From JAIQFL01 sp035295745 (GTDB lineage: Bacteria > Acidobacteriota > Terriglobia > Bryobacterales > Bryobacteraceae): a stretch of 64,000 bases of DNA. Location of the stretch: positions 124,001-188,000 of the forward strand of contig DATGIL010000072.1 in assembly GCA_035295745.1 (NCBI GenBank), in the 5' to 3' direction. The notes under the pieces were generated by a model that saw only the letters and a program-made list of their open reading frames with translations, did no database searches and was not told the origin of the DNA. A program made the translations under genes and the position numbers. Shown here piece by piece: positions 61,834 through 64,000 of the stretch (its first letter is position 1; each line of letters begins with the position of its first letter).

Positions 61834-62295
61834 ATGAAACGCTTTTGGCGAACATTGGCTTGGGGTGCAACGGCAACCGCTCTGCTGGTCATCGGGTTGT
61901 TTGCATACGCAACGGCCAGGGGAAGGCTTGTGTGGTTCCGGTCTCTCCAAGGTGTAGTGATCACCGAAGATGGAAAAGTTGTGGCCGGGTCACTTCACCA
62001 CAGCGAAGTCGGGCAGGCTTTCATCCTTACTCGAAGACTGCCCCAGAGGACAGAGTCCTATTGGATCGTCTTGCCGGGAGAGAGACCAGGGCATGTATCC
62101 AGTTGCGGCGAGTGGTCCGCTCCGAGCTTGCCACTGTTCTTTATCAGCAGTCTTACGCCGCCGTGCTTTCTTCCCATCAAGGAAGGACCTGGCTCGAAGC
62201 CGTCCGAGCCGTCTGCTCGACAACTCGTGGCGACCCGTTCGACTCTAGCGTTTGTCGCCGACGATGGGGAACAGGTTCAAACGTCCTGGAAATGA
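61834..62295 (+). CDS. Membrane-anchored hypothetical protein, candidate immunity protein
   Basis: A 153-residue protein with an excellent ribosome site (GAAGGAG, 7 bases before the ATG). One N-terminal membrane helix (TLAWGATATALLVIGLFAYA) is followed by a ~120-residue soluble part with no recognised domain. It starts 23 bases after the zincin-like toxin stop. Position directly after an RHS toxin tip is the normal place for its immunity gene, and a membrane anchor facing the periplasm would suit an incoming peptidase; this is inference. Confidence 0.6.
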   Translation: MKRFWRTLAWGATATALLVIGLFAYATARGRLVWFRSLQGVVITEDGKVVAGSLHHSEVGQAFILTRRLPQRTESYWIVLPGERPGHVSSCGEWSAPSLPLFFISSLTPPCFLPIKEGPGSKPSEPSARQLVATRSTLAFVADDGEQVQTSWK

Positions 62296-62688
62296 CGAAA
62301 GAACCTCGGTGGCCGAACTGTTGTCCCACACCACGATGCCGTGTCGCTGCACTTCCGAGTTTGAATGCATCAAACGTAGCTTGTAGGAAAGAGAGGGGCC
62401 GTGGTTGGCGTCGATAACGAGCTTGCCGTTCGACCACTCGGAGTTTTTGTCAGCGCCGATCAAGCGCTGGTGATTTTCACGAGTCCTGCTGCTGTACCTG
62501 CTTCTCGGCCTGTTCCACCGCACGCCTGTACAATGCGGCAGCGGTCAACTTGAAGGCGCGGCGAATGCGGTTGCACGGATGACTGGCAATGATGTGCTGA
62601 TGGTAGACAACCCGAACAATCAAGGGTTCGACGCCTTACAAATCCAGAATCTGCCCGTGGGGTCCAAGGTGTGCGGGGTGGATATTAT
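62296..62688. other. Gene-poor segment between immunity candidates
   Basis: 393 bases with no convincing gene. The plus frame near 62510-62690 reads QLEGAANAVARMTGNDVLMVDNPNNQGFDALQIQNLPVG, possibly a decayed toxin tip. A short minus frame near 62475-62600 (RIRRAFKLTAAALYRRAVEQ) is equally unassigned. Both are too short to call. Confidence 0.4.
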
Positions 62689-63225
62689 ATGCCAATTAAG
62701 TTGGATTCATTTCTTCAGCGGTACACCGCGAGGGATTCACAGACGGCTGTTTCAACGCATCAGAGCGAGAGCGGCGATCCAGTGGCGCAGCTAATCTCGC
62801 TTCATGGTGGGGCCATTTTTAATCAGGGTATCTACCGTCTGCATACCTGGGGTGAGATCGACTTGTGGAGCAAACGTGTGGGGCAGGCGTTTCCGGAGTT
62901 TAATGGAAAAGTCGTTGTGTTCGGCGAGGATTGGCAGGGAAACCAATTTGGATGGCAAAACCGAATCAGCCAAAAGGTTCTGTTGTTTCAAATCGCCTCC
63001 GGAGAAGCCTTTGAAGTTGCTGATTCCATCGCCAGCTTTCACAACGAAGAGTTGGTCGAGCACTCGGAGGGGGCTTTGAATGAGAGCCTGTGGCGCGGAT
63101 GGGTTCGGTCTGACCCTGAACCGCTCCCGGAAGCCCAAGGACCGCACTCAGACTACAGCGGGACGCCAAAAATCCCGGCAGATTGTACTCTGCGACGGAA
63201 TTTGATGCTAACGGAAATGCTGTAA
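62689..63225 (+). CDS. SUKH/Tdi1-like candidate immunity protein with abnormal C-terminus
   Basis: From ATG 62689 about 178 residues. The first ~145 (YRLHTWGEIDLWSKRVGQAFPEF, VVVFGEDWQGNQFGWQNR, VLLFQIASGEAFEVADS, FHNEELVEHSEGALNESLWRGW) resemble single-domain immunity proteins of the SMI1/KNR4 or Tdi1 type; this is a judgement from pattern, not a search. After about 63120 the frame passes without a stop into EAQGPHSDYSGTPK, which belongs to a toxin tail, and then ends abnormally. It has probably been fused by recombination. Confidence 0.5.
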   Translation: MPIKLDSFLQRYTARDSQTAVSTHQSESGDPVAQLISLHGGAIFNQGIYRLHTWGEIDLWSKRVGQAFPEFNGKVVVFGEDWQGNQFGWQNRISQKVLLFQIASGEAFEVADSIASFHNEELVEHSEGALNESLWRGWVRSDPEPLPEAQGPHSDYSGTPKIPADCTLRRNLMLTEML

Positions 63226-63335
63226 AGCGCACCGATTTTGCAGGTCGAAAGGGCGATACCGTGCCGCACCAGCATGACTACAATCCAGCCAATCAGCAAT
63301 TCAACAAGCAAAAGCGACCGCTAGACGACAAATAG
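63168..63335 (+). pseudogene. Detached C-terminal toxin tail of an RHS-type protein
   Basis: In a frame shifted by one base from the upstream gene at an A5 run (63168-63172), the sequence reads NPGRLYSATEFDANGNAVKR, DFAGRKGD and PHQHDYNP to a stop at 63333-63335. The PHxH-containing end resembles polymorphic toxin tails (type 24-like). No RHS core precedes it, so it is an orphan fragment. The next ATG is 2 bases after its stop. Confidence 0.55.
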
Positions 63336-63337
63336 CT

Positions 63338-63898
63338 ATGTCTGTGTACGGTCTCGGGAAACTAGTAGGCAATGAGAAAGACTCATACATTTCGTTCCTA
63401 CAAGGTGCCTCGGCCGACGCCGGCCTGGGTGTGTCGTTCGATGTGGCCTCTGAAGATGCCCTAGAACTGAGCCAAGCTCCTGGCTTGGACGGGGATGGAC
63501 TTGATTTCTCCGTAATCTCGGAGCCAGGCGATTCTGACGTGATCGACGCTTGGAATGAGGCAATGGATGTGGGCGTAAGAGCATACGCTTCAGCCGGTTG
63601 CGGGAAACTTGTATTGGACGCGCGTTCAGTTCTAGGCAATTTTATTCTGCCTGATACAGTCAGATGGGAACTCAGCAATACCCGTCTTGGGCGATTCGCG
63701 TCGAAGATCGTATCGTATCCAGGAGTTTCGTCGGCGGGACTTGCGTTCTTTGATGGAAGTATCCGCCAAATCGTTGTTCAGCAGCCGGAGGAGTGCCTCC
63801 GACGAATTCTCGCTGGATTTCTCCTTCCATGGGATGCGGGGCCTGACGCGCTCTACGTCTGGCAGCCTTGCGGGCATCCTATGAGTCGTCCACAATGA
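63338..63898 (+). CDS. Hypothetical protein, candidate immunity protein
   Basis: A 186-residue soluble, acidic protein (MSVYGLGKLVGNEKDSYISF and on). No signal peptide or membrane helix and no recognised domain. Two-base spacing from the stop of the orphan toxin tail suggests translational coupling and hence that it is the cognate immunity gene of that tail. The last ~100 bases of the window after it hold no gene. Confidence 0.55.
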   Translation: MSVYGLGKLVGNEKDSYISFLQGASADAGLGVSFDVASEDALELSQAPGLDGDGLDFSVISEPGDSDVIDAWNEAMDVGVRAYASAGCGKLVLDARSVLGNFILPDTVRWELSNTRLGRFASKIVSYPGVSSAGLAFFDGSIRQIVVQQPEECLRRILAGFLLPWDAGPDALYVWQPCGHPMSRPQ

Positions 63899-64000
63899 AG
63901 TCGCGCTTCAGAGAAGAGAAGTCGCGGCGAATTCGCCCGGCATGAGCACACGGGACAACATCACTGTGGCACGGCCGACTCGAGTCCATTTCCTGGAATC

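Noticed and set aside
62245..62523. Minus-strand 92-codon frame with a plausible-looking segment (GIVVWDNSSATEVLSSF)
   Set aside because: It is partly antisense to the candidate immunity gene at 61834, which has a strong ribosome site; no start signal is visible for the minus frame.
62475..62625. Minus-strand stretch reading HIIASHPCNRIRRAFKLT that looked like a transposase or conserved tail
   Set aside because: Only about 45 codons between stops, no recognised motif and no terminal repeats; kept as unassigned.

Overview
The window is high-GC bacterial DNA that looks like an acidobacterium of the Solibacter group. The evidence is family content rather than a marker gene: a 900-residue two-block orphan ABC permease next to a PadR repressor, a secreted protein with the Solibacter-type C-terminal domain (TIGR03437-like), an acidobacterial VWFA-type protein, three DUF1080 proteins, carboxypeptidase-regulatory-like proteins and many secreted enzymes. 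No rRNA, tRNA or CRISPR array was seen.

Layout. 0-4.7 kb: a partial unknown gene, a secreted esterase-like hydrolase and a padR/orphan-permease pair. 4.8-7.6 kb: a PaeR7I/XhoI-type restriction-modification operon flanked by a 121-bp direct repeat. The repeat is the 5' end of an ECF-like sigma gene; the intact sigma gene and a membrane-anchored partner follow to 9.0 kb. 9-16 kb: ilvD, a cellulose-synthase-like glycosyltransferase, a secreted amidohydrolase divergent from a DUF1080 protein, and a marR/SRPBCC/DUF3052 operon. 16-27 kb: secreted propeller, carboxypeptidase-regulatory, DUF1080 and TIM-barrel-like proteins, a heptaheme cytochrome/TPR protein and a DPP4-type peptidase. 27-35 kb: a leftward run rraA-like, HlyD, RND pump, TolC and a small membrane protein, then a VWFA protein. 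35-39 kb: SLH/propeller protein, LysE exporter, small unknown, and a double-domain prolyl isomerase. 39.5-47.4 kb: DNA-ligase-associated exonuclease plus ATP-dependent ligase, hpnE, and a GH20/psuK/psuG operon. 47.7-60 kb: a 1766-residue adhesin-like protein ending in four F-type-lectin-like repeats, a c-heme/PQQ dehydrogenase, DUF1080, and an alpha/beta hydrolase.

60.1-63.9 kb is a broken accessory region. It holds the 3' remnant of an epimerase gene, the C-terminal part of an RHS protein with a frameshifted zincin-like tip, then candidate immunity genes and a detached toxin-tail fragment.

Several intergenic regions carry dispersed repeats. One family has a ~23-bp core in two variants and forms three tandem arrays (27.2, 53.0 and 57.4 kb) plus isolated copies. 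A second is an inverted-repeat element of about 150-280 bp (10.8, 24.7 and 39.3 kb). Most of the window looks like ordinary host chromosome. The clearest signs of transfer or rearrangement are the restriction-modification insertion and the RHS region.
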